From the NCBI RefSeq assembly GCF_015732285.1, contig NZ_WIQU01000014.1, forward strand, positions 93,473 to 157,472: a DNA stretch of 64,000 nt. The letters are read 5' to 3'. A program made the translations under genes and the position numbers. This DNA is from Pectinatus frisingensis (GTDB lineage: Bacteria; Bacillota; Negativicutes; Selenomonadales; Selenomonadaceae). The notes beneath the pieces are model-generated. The model was not told where the DNA came from and searched no databases. It saw nothing but the letters and a program-made list of their open reading frames with translations. Of the stretch, positions 46,101 through 55,223 are shown in pieces. How positions within the stretch are numbered: position 1 is the stretch's first letter; every line of letters starts with the position of its first letter.

Positions 46101-47477
46101 TTACGGCCGTACCCAGTCGCCTTCAACAATATCTTTGCTTTTCATTCTGGCCTTGATAAATGCCAACATAATAAACCACAGTGGCGTCACAAAAAGTGCC
46201 ACCCGCGTTTCATCGTTAAAAGCCAATATGACTATAACAAAAGCAAAAAAAGCAAAAATAAAATAACTGCTAAATGGATACAAAGGCATTCTAAATTTTA
46301 TATCTGATGCTATATCTGGTTTTGCCTTGCGATATTTCATATGGCAAATAACCATAACCGCCCAAATATAAATAAAACAAATCGTCGATATGCTGGTAAT
46401 CAATACAAACACGCTTTTGGGCATAACATAATTTAAAATTACTGAAATCAAAATTACTGCTGCAGAAAACAGCGTAGCATTGGATGGGACATTATTATGT
46501 GTCAATTTTTTCATTGATTCCGGGGCATTTCCCTCTTGTGATAATGAATAAACCATACGGCTAGTGCTAAAAATACCACTATTGCATGCCGATGCTGCAG
46601 CCGTAAGCACAACAAAATTTACAATTCCAGCAGCCGCCGCTATTCCCACTGCCGCAAATACCTGTACAAACGGACTCTTATCAGGACTGATCTCCGTCCA
46701 AGGATATATGCTCATGATTATTGCTAATGCACCAATATAAAATATAATTACCCTTATCGGAATATTATTAATAGCTGAAGGAATTACCTTAGCCGGATTT
46801 TTGGTTTCACCGGCTGTTATGCCTACCAGTTCAATACCTGTAAAGGCAAACACCACCATTTGAAAGGAAAGAATAAAGCCACTTAACCCATTGGGAAACC
46901 ATCCACCGTTACTCCACAAATTGGCAAAAGTCGATACGCCAATATTGGTGGAAAAACCTTTAATGATCATAATAATTCCCACTGCTATCAGTGATACTAT
47001 CGCAATTACCTTTATCAGTGCAAACCAAAATTCCATTTCACCAAATATTTTCACTGCCGTAAGATTCATAATCAGCAATACCATTAACACAACAAAACTG
47101 GGAATCCATTGAGGAATGCTGGGCAGCCAATACTGGATATACATTCCTGCTGCTGTTAAATCGGCCATTGCCAGTGATATCCAGCAGAACCAATATGTCC
47201 ATCCAGTTATAAAAGCAGCTTTATCACCTAAATACTCATAAACAAAATCTACGAAAGAATGATAATTTAAGTTGGAAAGCAGCAATTCACCAAGCGCCCG
47301 CATGACCCAAAAACACGCCACCCCAGTTATTATATATGCTAATAAAATGGATGGCCCTGCCAAATGAATAGATCGCCCTGACCCCAGAAATAGTCCTGTG
47401 CCTATTGCCCCGCCAATAGCCAGCAACTGAACATGGCGATTCTTCAGCTCCCTTGATAAATTTTGTTTTTCCGTCAT
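46101..47477 (-). CDS. cycA: Glycine/D-alanine/serine transporter (AAT family)
   Basis: 458 residues, twelve helices. LAIGGAIGTGLFLGSGRSIHLAGPSILLAYIITG, then RALGELLLSNLNYHSFVDF and FAFTGIELVGITAGETKNPAKVIPSAINNIPIRVI are the amino acid transporter family signatures, closest to CycA (D-Ser/D-Ala/Gly). Proton symport of small neutral amino acids. The symbol rests on both the signature and the tandem glycine riboswitch just upstream, which makes glycine the likely substrate. It has its own terminator downstream. Confidence 0.85.
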   Translation of the reverse strand: MTEKQNLSRELKNRHVQLLAIGGAIGTGLFLGSGRSIHLAGPSILLAYIITGVACFWVMRALGELLLSNLNYHSFVDFVYEYLGDKAAFITGWTYWFCWISLAMADLTAAGMYIQYWLPSIPQWIPSFVVLMVLLIMNLTAVKIFGEMEFWFALIKVIAIVSLIAVGIIMIIKGFSTNIGVSTFANLWSNGGWFPNGLSGFILSFQMVVFAFTGIELVGITAGETKNPAKVIPSAINNIPIRVIIFYIGALAIIMSIYPWTEISPDKSPFVQVFAAVGIAAAAGIVNFVVLTAAASACNSGIFSTSRMVYSLSQEGNAPESMKKLTHNNVPSNATLFSAAVILISVILNYVMPKSVFVLITSISTICFIYIWAVMVICHMKYRKAKPDIASDIKFRMPLYPFSSYFIFAFFAFVIVILAFNDETRVALFVTPLWFIMLAFIKARMKSKDIVEGDWVRP

Positions 47478-47538
47478 ATTAATACCGCCTTTATTTTTAT
47501 AATAATTACTAAAATTTCTCTGCGGCTGCCAAAAAGAA

Positions 47539-47570
47539 AGAGGTCAAAATACAATTGTAAATTGACCTCT
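47539..47570 (-). terminator. Expression-platform terminator of the glycine riboswitch
   Basis: AGAGGTCAA pairs with TTGACCTCT, followed on the minus strand by CTTTCTTTTT. It sits between the aptamers and cycA, so glycine binding can decide read-through. Confidence 0.8.
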
Positions 47571-47589
47571 AAGGATAGCTAACTTTATT

Positions 47590-47740
47590 AACTCTGTCCT
47601 TTTACCTGAGAGATTCATCGGCAAAATGCCGAGTTGCTCCTTCGGTGCTCTATCGAGGCTCTCCAGAGGTTCGTCCGATAATGGTTCTTTTGCCTGAAAG
47701 CATAACATCTTCGGCGGACTATACAGTCTCTCTCCCAATA
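47590..47740 (-). ncRNA. Tandem glycine riboswitch
   Basis: On the minus strand, aptamer 1 starts GGGAGAGACTG and has CCGCCGAAG and TTTCAGGCAAAAGAAC. Aptamer 2 starts GGAGAGCCTCG, with GCACCGAAGGAGCAA and CTCTCAGGTAAAAGGACAG. These are the conserved glycine-aptamer blocks in the classical two-aptamer order. Ligand control of the terminator at 47539 would tune the cycA transporter. Confidence 0.93.
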
Positions 47741-47756
47741 TCTTCATTCGAATCAC

Positions 47757-48035
47757 AATATTAAATTAGTAACATAATTACAAATTTTAACACTTATTTT
47801 TATAAAAGTCAATTTTGAAAACACATTTATATTTTTTGAATAAACATAAATTCATTTAAGATTAAACACAATCACGTATTTTATTATTTACTTTATTAAA
47901 TTTATATACATAATTTCAATATTTGAAAGTTGTTAACTGAAGGACTATTTATTCAATATTTTTTTGAGCTGTTGATGACATTATCATAGCAATTATTTAA
48001 TGAATGCTCTATAATCAGCATTCTTGGTTTTATCT
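47757..48035. other. Intergenic region between riboswitch and Crp gene
   Basis: About 280 AT-rich bases that must contain the cycA promoter; no clear -35/-10 pair picked out. Confidence 0.4.
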
Positions 48036-48698
48036 CTATTTTTCCTTTAGTAAATTTATTCTATATATATCGTCCCATGATGTTATTTCTATAACGTTAT
48101 TTTTGTTAGTTCTGATCCAACCCCTTTCTTGAAATCGCCCCAATATTTCTGTAACCGTCTGACGACATGCTCCGATCATGTTTGCCATTTCTTGATGCGT
48201 AATGCGATAATTTATATAATATTTGTCTTGAGAATCTGTCTTGTATTCCACTAAATGACAAAGCAGACTTGCGACTTTTGCCTCGGTGTCAGCCACCATT
48301 AGTTCCTCCAGACGATATTCATAGTTCCTCACATATGAGCAAAATATCATAATCAGTTTAACAGCTATATTTATATTCTCCTCAAGGATTTTCATAAATT
48401 TTATCCGTGATATTTGCCAAAGCACACAGTTCTCCATAGTCTTGGCAAAGACGCCGCGGGTTTCTCCCAGCAAAACGGCGGGCAAACCAATTATTTCCCC
48501 ATCGCAGTAAATCGAAACAATGATTTCCTTACCGGTGGCAGTATTGTGGTAATGTTTAATATGTCCACTTTCAACGTAATAAATATAATTTGCCTGGCTG
48601 TCCTCGTTGAAAATAATTTTATGGGATGGCAGCCGCAAAATACAGGAGCTGGCCTTCAATAGTTTTAACTCTTTTGGTGTCCATTTTATTTCCTGCAT
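48036..48698 (-). CDS. Crp/Fnr family transcriptional regulator
   Basis: 220 residues. An N-terminal cyclic-nucleotide-like beta barrel (about 20-120: GHIKHYHNTATGKEIIVSIYCDGEIIGLP) is joined by a long helix to a winged helix-turn-helix (THQEMANMIGACRQTVTEILGRFQERGWI, in outline, about 165-195). There is no Fnr-type cysteine cluster, so it is not an oxygen-sensing Fnr of the classic kind. It lies between metY and cycA; targets are unknown, though the hya dyad at 30379 is of a type such proteins bind. Confidence 0.85.
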   Translation of the reverse strand: MQEIKWTPKELKLLKASSCILRLPSHKIIFNEDSQANYIYYVESGHIKHYHNTATGKEIIVSIYCDGEIIGLPAVLLGETRGVFAKTMENCVLWQISRIKFMKILEENINIAVKLIMIFCSYVRNYEYRLEELMVADTEAKVASLLCHLVEYKTDSQDKYYINYRITHQEMANMIGACRQTVTEILGRFQERGWIRTNKNNVIEITSWDDIYRINLLKEK

Positions 48699-48845
48699 TA
48701 ATTACCACTCCCTAAAAAATAATAAGCCGCAACATTCTTTTGAGAATTATACGGCTTACAGTTATCTGTTCAGCATCTGCTATTCATTATTTTATTTTCT
48801 ACTCAGACGTTTTTTATCGGTGCTTATTACTGCCCCGGTAACAAA

Positions 48846-48881
48846 ACGAGGATATTCAGGCATTATCCCGAATATCCTCGT
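48846..48881 (-). terminator. Terminator of metY
   Basis: ACGAGGATATTC pairs perfectly with GAATATCCTCGT, with AGG/CC continuing; TTTTG follows on the minus strand. Confidence 0.75.
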
Positions 48882-48966
48882 CTGCAGTATCCTGCTCAAC
48901 ACAATATCTAATTATATTGGTGTTTAGTATACTATAAAATTTACTGCGTTTAATTTTAATCAATAA

Positions 48967-50256
48967 TCATATAGCATCAAAAGCCTGACTTAAATCCCAA
49001 ATTATATCATCAATATGTTCCGTACCAATTGACAAACGAACTGTCGACGGTGTTATACCGCTTTGCTGCAGTTCTTCTGCACTCATCTGCGAATGGGTAG
49101 TGCTGGCAGGATGGATAACCAATGATTTTACGTCAGCGACATTAGCCAGCAGAGAAAAAATCTTTAAATGATCAATAAACTTGCGTGCTTGCTGTTCTCC
49201 ACCCTTTATTTCAAAAGTGAAGATTGAAATTCCACCGTTCGGAAAATATTTTTTATAAAGCTCATGATCCTTATGAGCTGATAAAGACGGATGGTTTACT
49301 TTATCAACTTTAGGATGTTTGCTGAGAAAATCAACCACTTTCAATGAGTTTTCTACATGTCTTTCCACGCGCAATGATAAGGTTTCAGTTCCCTGCAAAA
49401 GCAAAAACGCATTAAATGGTGAAATACATGCACCCGTGTCACGCAGCAACAGTGCTCTTGCATATACCGCAAAGGCCGCTGCTCCTACATCTTTGGCAAA
49501 ACTAATACCATGATAGCTGATATTAGGTTCTACAAGATGCGGAAATTTCCCCGAGGCAATCCAGTCAAACTTACCACTGTCAACGAGTACCCCACCCAAA
49601 GTTGTTCCATGTCCGCCAATAAACTTTGTTGCTGAATGAACAACAATATCAGCCCCATAATCAAATGGCTTAACCTGATAAGGTGTGGCAAAAGTATTAT
49701 CAACAACCAATGGTATCTTATGCTTATGTGCTACAGCTGCTATTTTTTCAATATCAATTATATCAGCATTAGGATTACCAACAGTTTCAATAAAAATAAG
49801 CCTGGTATTTTCGCGCACGGCTGCATCAAAGGCACCCGCTCCATCATCAGGACTTACAAAAGTGGTTGTTATTCCTCTATCCGGTAGAGTGTGTTCCAAG
49901 AGGTTATATGTACCACCATAAATAGTTGTCGCTGCAACTATATGGTCCCCGACATGTGCCAAAGCATGAAACGCATACGCTATGGCAGCTGCACCAGAAG
50001 CTGTTGCCAATGCCGCTACACCGCCTTCAAGTGCTGCAATACGCCGTTCAAAAACATCCTGGGTCGTATTGGTAAGACGTCCATATATGTTTCCTGCATC
50101 TTTAAGGCCAAATCGATCACTTGCCTGCTGGCTGTCCTTGAAAACGTATGATGTTGTCTGGTAAATCGGTACTGCACGTGAATCAGTTGCCGGGTCGGCT
50201 TTTTCCTGCCCTACATGCAGCTGTAAAGTCTCAAATTTGTATTCATGTTCACTCAT
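48967..50256 (-). CDS. metY: O-acetylhomoserine sulfhydrylase
   Basis: 429 residues, a PLP enzyme of the Cys/Met metabolism family. ETLQLHVGQEKADPATDSRAVPIYQTTSYVF is the opening; HSATKFIGGHGTTLGG carries the PLP lysine (about residue 210); SRSVHPASTTHSQ is read here as SLVIHPASTTHSQMS. The length (about 425-430) fits MetY rather than MetB/MetC (about 380-400). Makes homocysteine directly from O-acetylhomoserine and sulfide. Controlled by a promoter and hairpin in a short leader. Confidence 0.92.
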   Translation of the reverse strand: MSEHEYKFETLQLHVGQEKADPATDSRAVPIYQTTSYVFKDSQQASDRFGLKDAGNIYGRLTNTTQDVFERRIAALEGGVAALATASGAAAIAYAFHALAHVGDHIVAATTIYGGTYNLLEHTLPDRGITTTFVSPDDGAGAFDAAVRENTRLIFIETVGNPNADIIDIEKIAAVAHKHKIPLVVDNTFATPYQVKPFDYGADIVVHSATKFIGGHGTTLGGVLVDSGKFDWIASGKFPHLVEPNISYHGISFAKDVGAAAFAVYARALLLRDTGACISPFNAFLLLQGTETLSLRVERHVENSLKVVDFLSKHPKVDKVNHPSLSAHKDHELYKKYFPNGGISIFTFEIKGGEQQARKFIDHLKIFSLLANVADVKSLVIHPASTTHSQMSAEELQQSGITPSTVRLSIGTEHIDDIIWDLSQAFDAI

Positions 50257-50292
50257 ATCTTATTACCCCTTTTCCCTATTTCGTAAAATGTG

Positions 50293-50335
50293 AAAGAAAA
50301 AAGGCCAAAGCATACCGTTGTACGCCTCGACCTTT
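50293..50335 (-). promoter_or_regulatory. Terminator-type hairpin in the metY leader
   Basis: 16-bp stem (50300-50315 with 50320-50335, four G-U-type differences) and a 4-nt loop, followed on the minus strand by six T. It begins about 30 nt after the expected transcript start and ends before metY, so it should attenuate metY unless an antiterminator forms. Confidence 0.55.
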
Positions 50336-50372
50336 AGTTTTCTAATCAGTCAAACACATTTATTATCTATTG

Positions 50373-50400
50373 ATTATACCATCTATTTGGGGCTTGTCAA
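50373..50400 (-). promoter_or_regulatory. metY promoter
   Basis: Minus strand TTGACA (50395-50400), 16-bp spacer, TATAAT (50373-50378): both boxes are consensus. Confidence 0.75.
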
Positions 50401-50528
50401 TAAAATTTCGACAATATACTTCAATAAAAATCTGTCCGTTCAGAAATAAAAACATAAAATGAAGCAACACTTTGTCAGTTACCATGATTTCTGCCAATAT
50501 ACACCGCATAAAATAAGATGACTGTTAT

Positions 50529-51101
50529 TTATTGACAGCACATTTGCCTGAAATATTTATGAAAATCATCTACATGTGTCAATTCCGGATGAAATGAAGT
50601 CACCAGCATATTGTCCTGCCTTGCCGCTACTATATTTTCTCCAACCTCAGCTAATATTTTTACAGTTTTACCGATGTCTTGTATATATGGCGCACGAATA
50701 AACACCAATGGCAATTTTCCAGACGCAATTGCAGGTATCTGACATGTGGTAATGAAGCTGTCCAACTGTCCACCATAAGCATTACGCCGCACACTTATGT
50801 CCATTGCATTTAAATATGTTTTTTCCTGTCCGCAAATTCTTTTTGCCAACAAAATCATTCCGGCACATGTTCCCCATACCGGCAGTCCATCTTTAATCAA
50901 TTTTTCCAGCGGTTCCGTTAAAGCAAAATCGTCCAACAGCTTACCTATCGCAGTCGACTCACCACCAGGTATTATTAGTCCGTCTATTTGCTGCAATTCA
51001 TTGATTGTCCGCACTTTTTTCCCTGCTGTTCCAATCTGCTCTAACTTATCCAAATGTTCTGCTACAGCTCCTTGCAGCGCCAATACCCCAATGGTTTTCA
51101 T
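50529..51101 (-). CDS. pdxT: Pyridoxal 5'-phosphate synthase glutaminase subunit
   Basis: 190 residues, class I glutamine amidotransferase. IGVLALQGAVAEHL is the PdxT opening, GLIIPGGESTAIGKLL the next block, the nucleophile Cys is in VWGTCAGMILLA (about residue 78), and SFHPELT holds the His/Glu pair. Supplies ammonia to PdxS. The ATG at 51101 lies one base after the pdxS stop. Confidence 0.95.
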   Translation of the reverse strand: MKTIGVLALQGAVAEHLDKLEQIGTAGKKVRTINELQQIDGLIIPGGESTAIGKLLDDFALTEPLEKLIKDGLPVWGTCAGMILLAKRICGQEKTYLNAMDISVRRNAYGGQLDSFITTCQIPAIASGKLPLVFIRAPYIQDIGKTVKILAEVGENIVAARQDNMLVTSFHPELTHVDDFHKYFRQMCCQ

Positions 51102-51102
51102 T

Positions 51103-51981
51103 CTACCAGCCCCGATTAGCCAAGTGGTTTTCCGCCGGGATATCTTCAATATTAATGCCAACCATTGCTGGACCCAAATCTTCAGAAATCTTGGCTAATT
51201 TTACTGCATCATCATAATAAGTAACAGCTTCTACAATAGCTTTAGCTCTCTTGGCCGGATTACCAGATTTAAAAATACCCGAACCGACAAATACGCCATC
51301 CACTCCCAATTGCATCATAAGCGCCGCATCTGCCGGAGTGGCAATACCACCGGCAGCAAAGTTCACTACTGGTAGTTTTCCGTTATCATGCACGTATTTA
51401 ATTAGATCAAATGGTGCTCCAAATTCCTTGGCAATATGCATAAGTTCCATTTGTGAAGCTGTTTGTACACGACGCATGTCACTTGTCATCGTACGCATAT
51501 GTCGTACGGCTTCGATGACATCTCCTGTACCTGCTTCACCTTTAGTCCTTATCATTGAAGCTCCTTCTCCAATACGCCGCAAGGCTTCGCCTAAATTTCT
51601 TGCCCCGCAGACGAATGGTATCTTAAAGGTTGATTTATCAATGTGATTTTCATCATCGGCCGGAGTGAGAACTTCCGATTCATCAATATAATCAATTCCT
51701 ATAGCTTCCAAAATCTGTGCTTCCACAAAGTGTCCGATCCTTACTTTAGCCATAACCGGTATGGAAACTGCTGCTTTTATTTCACGAATCATTTTAGGAT
51801 CTGACATGCGAGCGACCCCGCCTTCCCGACGAATATCTGCCGGAACACGTTCCAAGGCCATTACTGCCACAGCACCTGCATTTTCGGCAATTTTTGCCTG
51901 TTCAACGTTAGTTACATCCATTATCACCCCGCCCTTAAGCATTTGAGCCAAATTTTTGTTTAACTGATATCTTTCTTCCAT
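51103..51981 (-). CDS. pdxS: Pyridoxal 5'-phosphate synthase subunit
   Basis: 292 residues, TIM barrel. Makes pyridoxal 5'-phosphate from ribose 5-phosphate, glyceraldehyde 3-phosphate and ammonia. The lysines that hold the sugar are in [15 protein letters not shown] (about residue 82) and [15 protein letters not shown] / [11 protein letters not shown]. First gene of pdxST, divergent from pdxR. Confidence 0.96.
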   Translation of the reverse strand: MEERYQLNKNLAQMLKGGVIMDVTNVEQAKIAENAGAVAVMALERVPADIRREGGVARMSDPKMIREIKAAVSIPVMAKVRIGHFVEAQILEAIGIDYIDESEVLTPADDENHIDKSTFKIPFVCGARNLGEALRRIGEGASMIRTKGEAGTGDVIEAVRHMRTMTSDMRRVQTASQMELMHIAKEFGAPFDLIKYVHDNGKLPVVNFAAGGIATPADAALMMQLGVDGVFVGSGIFKSGNPAKRAKAIVEAVTYYDDAVKLAKISEDLGPAMVGINIEDIPAENHLANRGW

Positions 51982-52031
51982 ATTGTTGTCTCCCTCATTG
52001 ACAAATTATTAAAATCTATTAAAATTGCAAG

Positions 52032-52053
52032 TGTACTGATACAATATAGTACA
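52032..52053. promoter_or_regulatory. Candidate PdxR operator
   Basis: TGTACT-N10-AGTACA between pdxS and pdxR. Its place between the divergent genes fits the binding site of a MocR-type PdxR. Confidence 0.5.
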
Positions 52054-52102
52054 TTTTTTAATAAATTTTCTTATTTTAACAAAATGATGGAGATTATACA
52101 AG

Positions 52103-53542
52103 ATGAATAGCAATTTTGTGTCGATACAATTATCAAAAAAGACCAAAAAACCTTTATACATACAGTTATATGATGAACTTTTACGAATGATCCGTTCCGG
52201 ATATTTTGCCCCTGGTTATAAATTGCCCCCGGTGCGCAAACTAGCCGCTTATTTGTCTATCAATGCCGGTACTGTCGTAAATGCCTACAGGGAACTTGAG
52301 AAAAATGGCTTCATTTTTTCGACAGCCGGCAGTGGCAGTTACGTTTCTGAACAACCAGTGACTGCCCACTCAGCTCTTTCCTATGAATTTGACACTTCCA
52401 ATATATATCTCACTGACATAACTGATAAGGACAGCATCATCGGTACTATAAATATGAGCAGTATTGCTCTTAATCCTGATATTGTATCCGTTGAAGAATT
52501 GAAAAAAATTCTCATAAAAATATTGGACCGTGATCAGGGGCGTGCCTTTAGTTATCAAGAAAGCCAAGGTTTTATTCCGTTACGTGAATCTATAACTGCT
52601 TATTTAAGAAAAAACCACATCAAAACAAATGTTAATAACATCCAAATTATTTCTGGTGCCCAGCAGGGCATTGATATTGTTGCCCGTACGTTGCTTAACC
52701 ACGGTGACTATGTATTTACAGAATCTCCTACTTATCCCGGTGCCATTGCCTCTTTTCTTGCCAATGGAGCAAAGATAATAGACATTCCTTTGGAAAAAGA
52801 CGGTATTAATCTTGATATATTGGAAAACAAGTTAAAACAATTTCATCCAAAACTCATCTATATAATGCCTGTACTGCAAAATCCGACTGGTTGTTCCTAT
52901 AGTCTTGAAAAAAGAAATGCATTAATAAAGCTTGCCGACTACTATAATATTTTTATTTTAGAAGATGATTATATAAGTGAGCTATCCTATCGTAAAAACC
53001 CTTTGTTTCCTTTAAAATCATTGGATCGTACTGACAGGATAATCTATATTAAAAGTTTTTCTAAAATTTTCATGCCTGGACTGCGTTTAGCTTTTTTAAA
53101 CATGCCCGAAGGTCTGTCCCAAAAACTGCTAGAAGCCAAATATATCGCTGATATTTCGACATCTGGTTTCACACAGCGTATCTTTGATCTATATCTACGG
53201 GAAGGATTATGGCAGAAACATATTGATGACATCCGCAGAATTTATAATATTCAATTTGACTTTGCCCGTAACACAGTCCAGCAATGTCTGCCGCCGGCTG
53301 TAAAATGGGACAATCCGCACGGCGGCCTTTCTTTCTGGTTAGAACTGCCCGAGTATATAACAGCAGCTAAACTGTGTCAGTTAGCTAAAATTAATAAACT
53401 GCTGATAACCGATGGTTCTAATTTTTATCCACGCCATACCGACCAGCAACATGTCAGGATAAGCTTTGCAACACTTTCCCTGCAGCAAATCGGCACCGGT
53501 TTACATATACTAGGTAAACTGCTGCATACTGTCAAAAAGTAA
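52103..53542 (+). CDS. pdxR: MocR-type activator of vitamin B6 synthesis
   Basis: 479 residues. An N-terminal GntR winged helix (about 12-80: SGYFAPGYKLPPVRKLAAYLSINAGTVVNAYRELEKNGFI in outline) is fused to an aminotransferase class I domain (about 110-470), with a PLP lysine in IYIKSFSKIF. Senses PLP and controls pdxST. Named from this fold and its divergent place next to pdxST. Confidence 0.88.
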   Translation: MNSNFVSIQLSKKTKKPLYIQLYDELLRMIRSGYFAPGYKLPPVRKLAAYLSINAGTVVNAYRELEKNGFIFSTAGSGSYVSEQPVTAHSALSYEFDTSNIYLTDITDKDSIIGTINMSSIALNPDIVSVEELKKILIKILDRDQGRAFSYQESQGFIPLRESITAYLRKNHIKTNVNNIQIISGAQQGIDIVARTLLNHGDYVFTESPTYPGAIASFLANGAKIIDIPLEKDGINLDILENKLKQFHPKLIYIMPVLQNPTGCSYSLEKRNALIKLADYYNIFILEDDYISELSYRKNPLFPLKSLDRTDRIIYIKSFSKIFMPGLRLAFLNMPEGLSQKLLEAKYIADISTSGFTQRIFDLYLREGLWQKHIDDIRRIYNIQFDFARNTVQQCLPPAVKWDNPHGGLSFWLELPEYITAAKLCQLAKINKLLITDGSNFYPRHTDQQHVRISFATLSLQQIGTGLHILGKLLHTVKK

Positions 53543-53804
53543 TTTCCCGTTGTTCTAATATTGTCTCATATTTTTCATAATATCATACCAGATATTGCAA
53601 AAAGTGCTAATTATTTAAGCATTAAACACCATTCATTTCTTAGTTAAAAGTGTTAGAATAATTAAAATTAATATTAATTATAGGCTGCTTCATTATATTA
53701 ACCGGGGATGTTATGCAAATTATTATTGCCCGATTTATCATAAATTAAATTATTTTATTTATTCTTCCACTATAATTGAGAACTTAGAGAGGGATGGCCG
53801 TTAA
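53543..53804. other. Intergenic region before the permease
   Basis: About 260 bases without a gene. The permease start is preceded by GAGAGGGATGG; no clear promoter or hairpin chosen. Confidence 0.35.
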
Positions 53805-55223
53805 ATGGAAAAAAGACACACTGACGACGGATTAAAAAGGGAAATTGGGCTTGGCACTGCTACACTTTTTGTAATCGGCAGTACTATGGGATCAGGAATA
53901 TTTTTAGCTCCGCAAAATCTGGCTAAAGCATCTTCTCCCACTATTTCAATAATTGCCTGGATCATAACTGCGCTGGGAGCGATTATGATTGCCCTGAGTT
54001 TTGCCGACATGGCCAATAAAATACCTAAAACAGGTGGCTGTGTAGAATATACTCATGCTGCCTTTGGAGATCTTGCTGCTTTTTTTGTTGCATGGTTTTA
54101 TTGGATTGCCCAAACGACCGGGGGAGCCACACTTATCATTGCTTGTTTAAGATATATGAGCAAATTTTTTCCTGTACTCAGTACTAATAATTTACTGTCC
54201 TTTTTAGTTGGCAGTGCTATGTTTTGCTGCTTAGCTTATATAAATATAAAGGGAATAAAACAGGGCATGCTGGTATCTAATATAACAACCATATGCAAAT
54301 TGCTGCCGCTATTACTATTTGTGATTCTTGCAGCATGGTATTTTGATGCAGCCAATTTCCATACGGTTTCACAAATGTCTATCGAAAAAAATGGCTCAAA
54401 TCCATTTATCTCATTATCGGCTGCGATTGCTATCACTATGTGGTCGTTCACCGGCATAGAAAGTGCTACGACAGCTGGTGGTGAAATTAAAAATCCGCGC
54501 AAGAATATTAAATGGGCAACAATTTGGGGAACATTAGGTTTAGTTATAATTTATTTACTAATCAGCACTTTATCCACCGGCATATTGCCTCAAGACCAAC
54601 TTGCCCAATCTCAAGCACCTATCGCTGACATGCTGGACAAAATGACCGGCGGTATGTGGGGCGGACTGTTTATTGCGTCTGCCGTAATCATTTCCACCCT
54701 CGGCTGTGCCAATGGTGGAATAATAGTTGCCTCCCGCTCCGCATTCTCTGCAGCTAAAAACAATCTATTCCCTCCGATATTCTCCAAGTTAGACAAAAAA
54801 CATAATACACCTGCCGCCTCCATTATGATCAGCAGTTTTCTTTCAGTAGGACTCATTTCTATGAACTATTTCAAAGGTCTCAACGCCGCTTATGAATTTA
54901 TTATGCTGCTGGCAACAATGGCCGCCTTACCACCATATATATTTGTTGCTGCTGCTGATATTTTGATTGCACGGCAACAAGGTAATAAAATCACCATCTT
55001 TAATTTCATTAAAAATGGATTTGTTCCTCTTTTGGCTTTATTATATTCCACATATGCAGTATACTGTACCGGAGCTGAAGCTGTTATGTGGGGATTTTTA
55101 CTTATGCTTAGCGGTATCCCTTTTTATTTGTTTGTAAAATTACGAACAACCGCTAAAAATCAAGAAAATGGTATGTCAAAAAATAATTATAAGGAAACAA
55201 TACATAATGATAAAACCCCATAA
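53805..55223 (+). CDS. APC-superfamily amino acid permease/antiporter
   Basis: 472 residues, twelve helices. FVIGSTMGSGIFLAPQNLAKAS is the first helix with the G-S-G-I-F substrate motif; ITMWSFTGIESATTAGGEIKNPRKNIKWAT is the central signature. It resembles the basic amino acid/polyamine antiporter branch (ArcD/AdiC/PotE). Followed by LD-carboxypeptidase with a 17-base overlap, so the pair may take up and process cell-wall amino acids, which is inference. Confidence 0.82.
   Translation: MEKRHTDDGLKREIGLGTATLFVIGSTMGSGIFLAPQNLAKASSPTISIIAWIITALGAIMIALSFADMANKIPKTGGCVEYTHAAFGDLAAFFVAWFYWIAQTTGGATLIIACLRYMSKFFPVLSTNNLLSFLVGSAMFCCLAYINIKGIKQGMLVSNITTICKLLPLLLFVILAAWYFDAANFHTVSQMSIEKNGSNPFISLSAAIAITMWSFTGIESATTAGGEIKNPRKNIKWATIWGTLGLVIIYLLISTLSTGILPQDQLAQSQAPIADMLDKMTGGMWGGLFIASAVIISTLGCANGGIIVASRSAFSAAKNNLFPPIFSKLDKKHNTPAASIMISSFLSVGLISMNYFKGLNAAYEFIMLLATMAALPPYIFVAAADILIARQQGNKITIFNFIKNGFVPLLALLYSTYAVYCTGAEAVMWGFLLMLSGIPFYLFVKLRTTAKNQENGMSKNNYKETIHNDKTP

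Noticed and set aside
47544..47756. 70-codon minus-strand frame before cycA
   Set aside because: It lies in the tandem glycine riboswitch; its sequence is explained by the conserved aptamer.
50257..50372. S-box (SAM-I) or T-box in the metY leader
   Set aside because: The leader is too short and lacks the S-box core and the T-box sequence.
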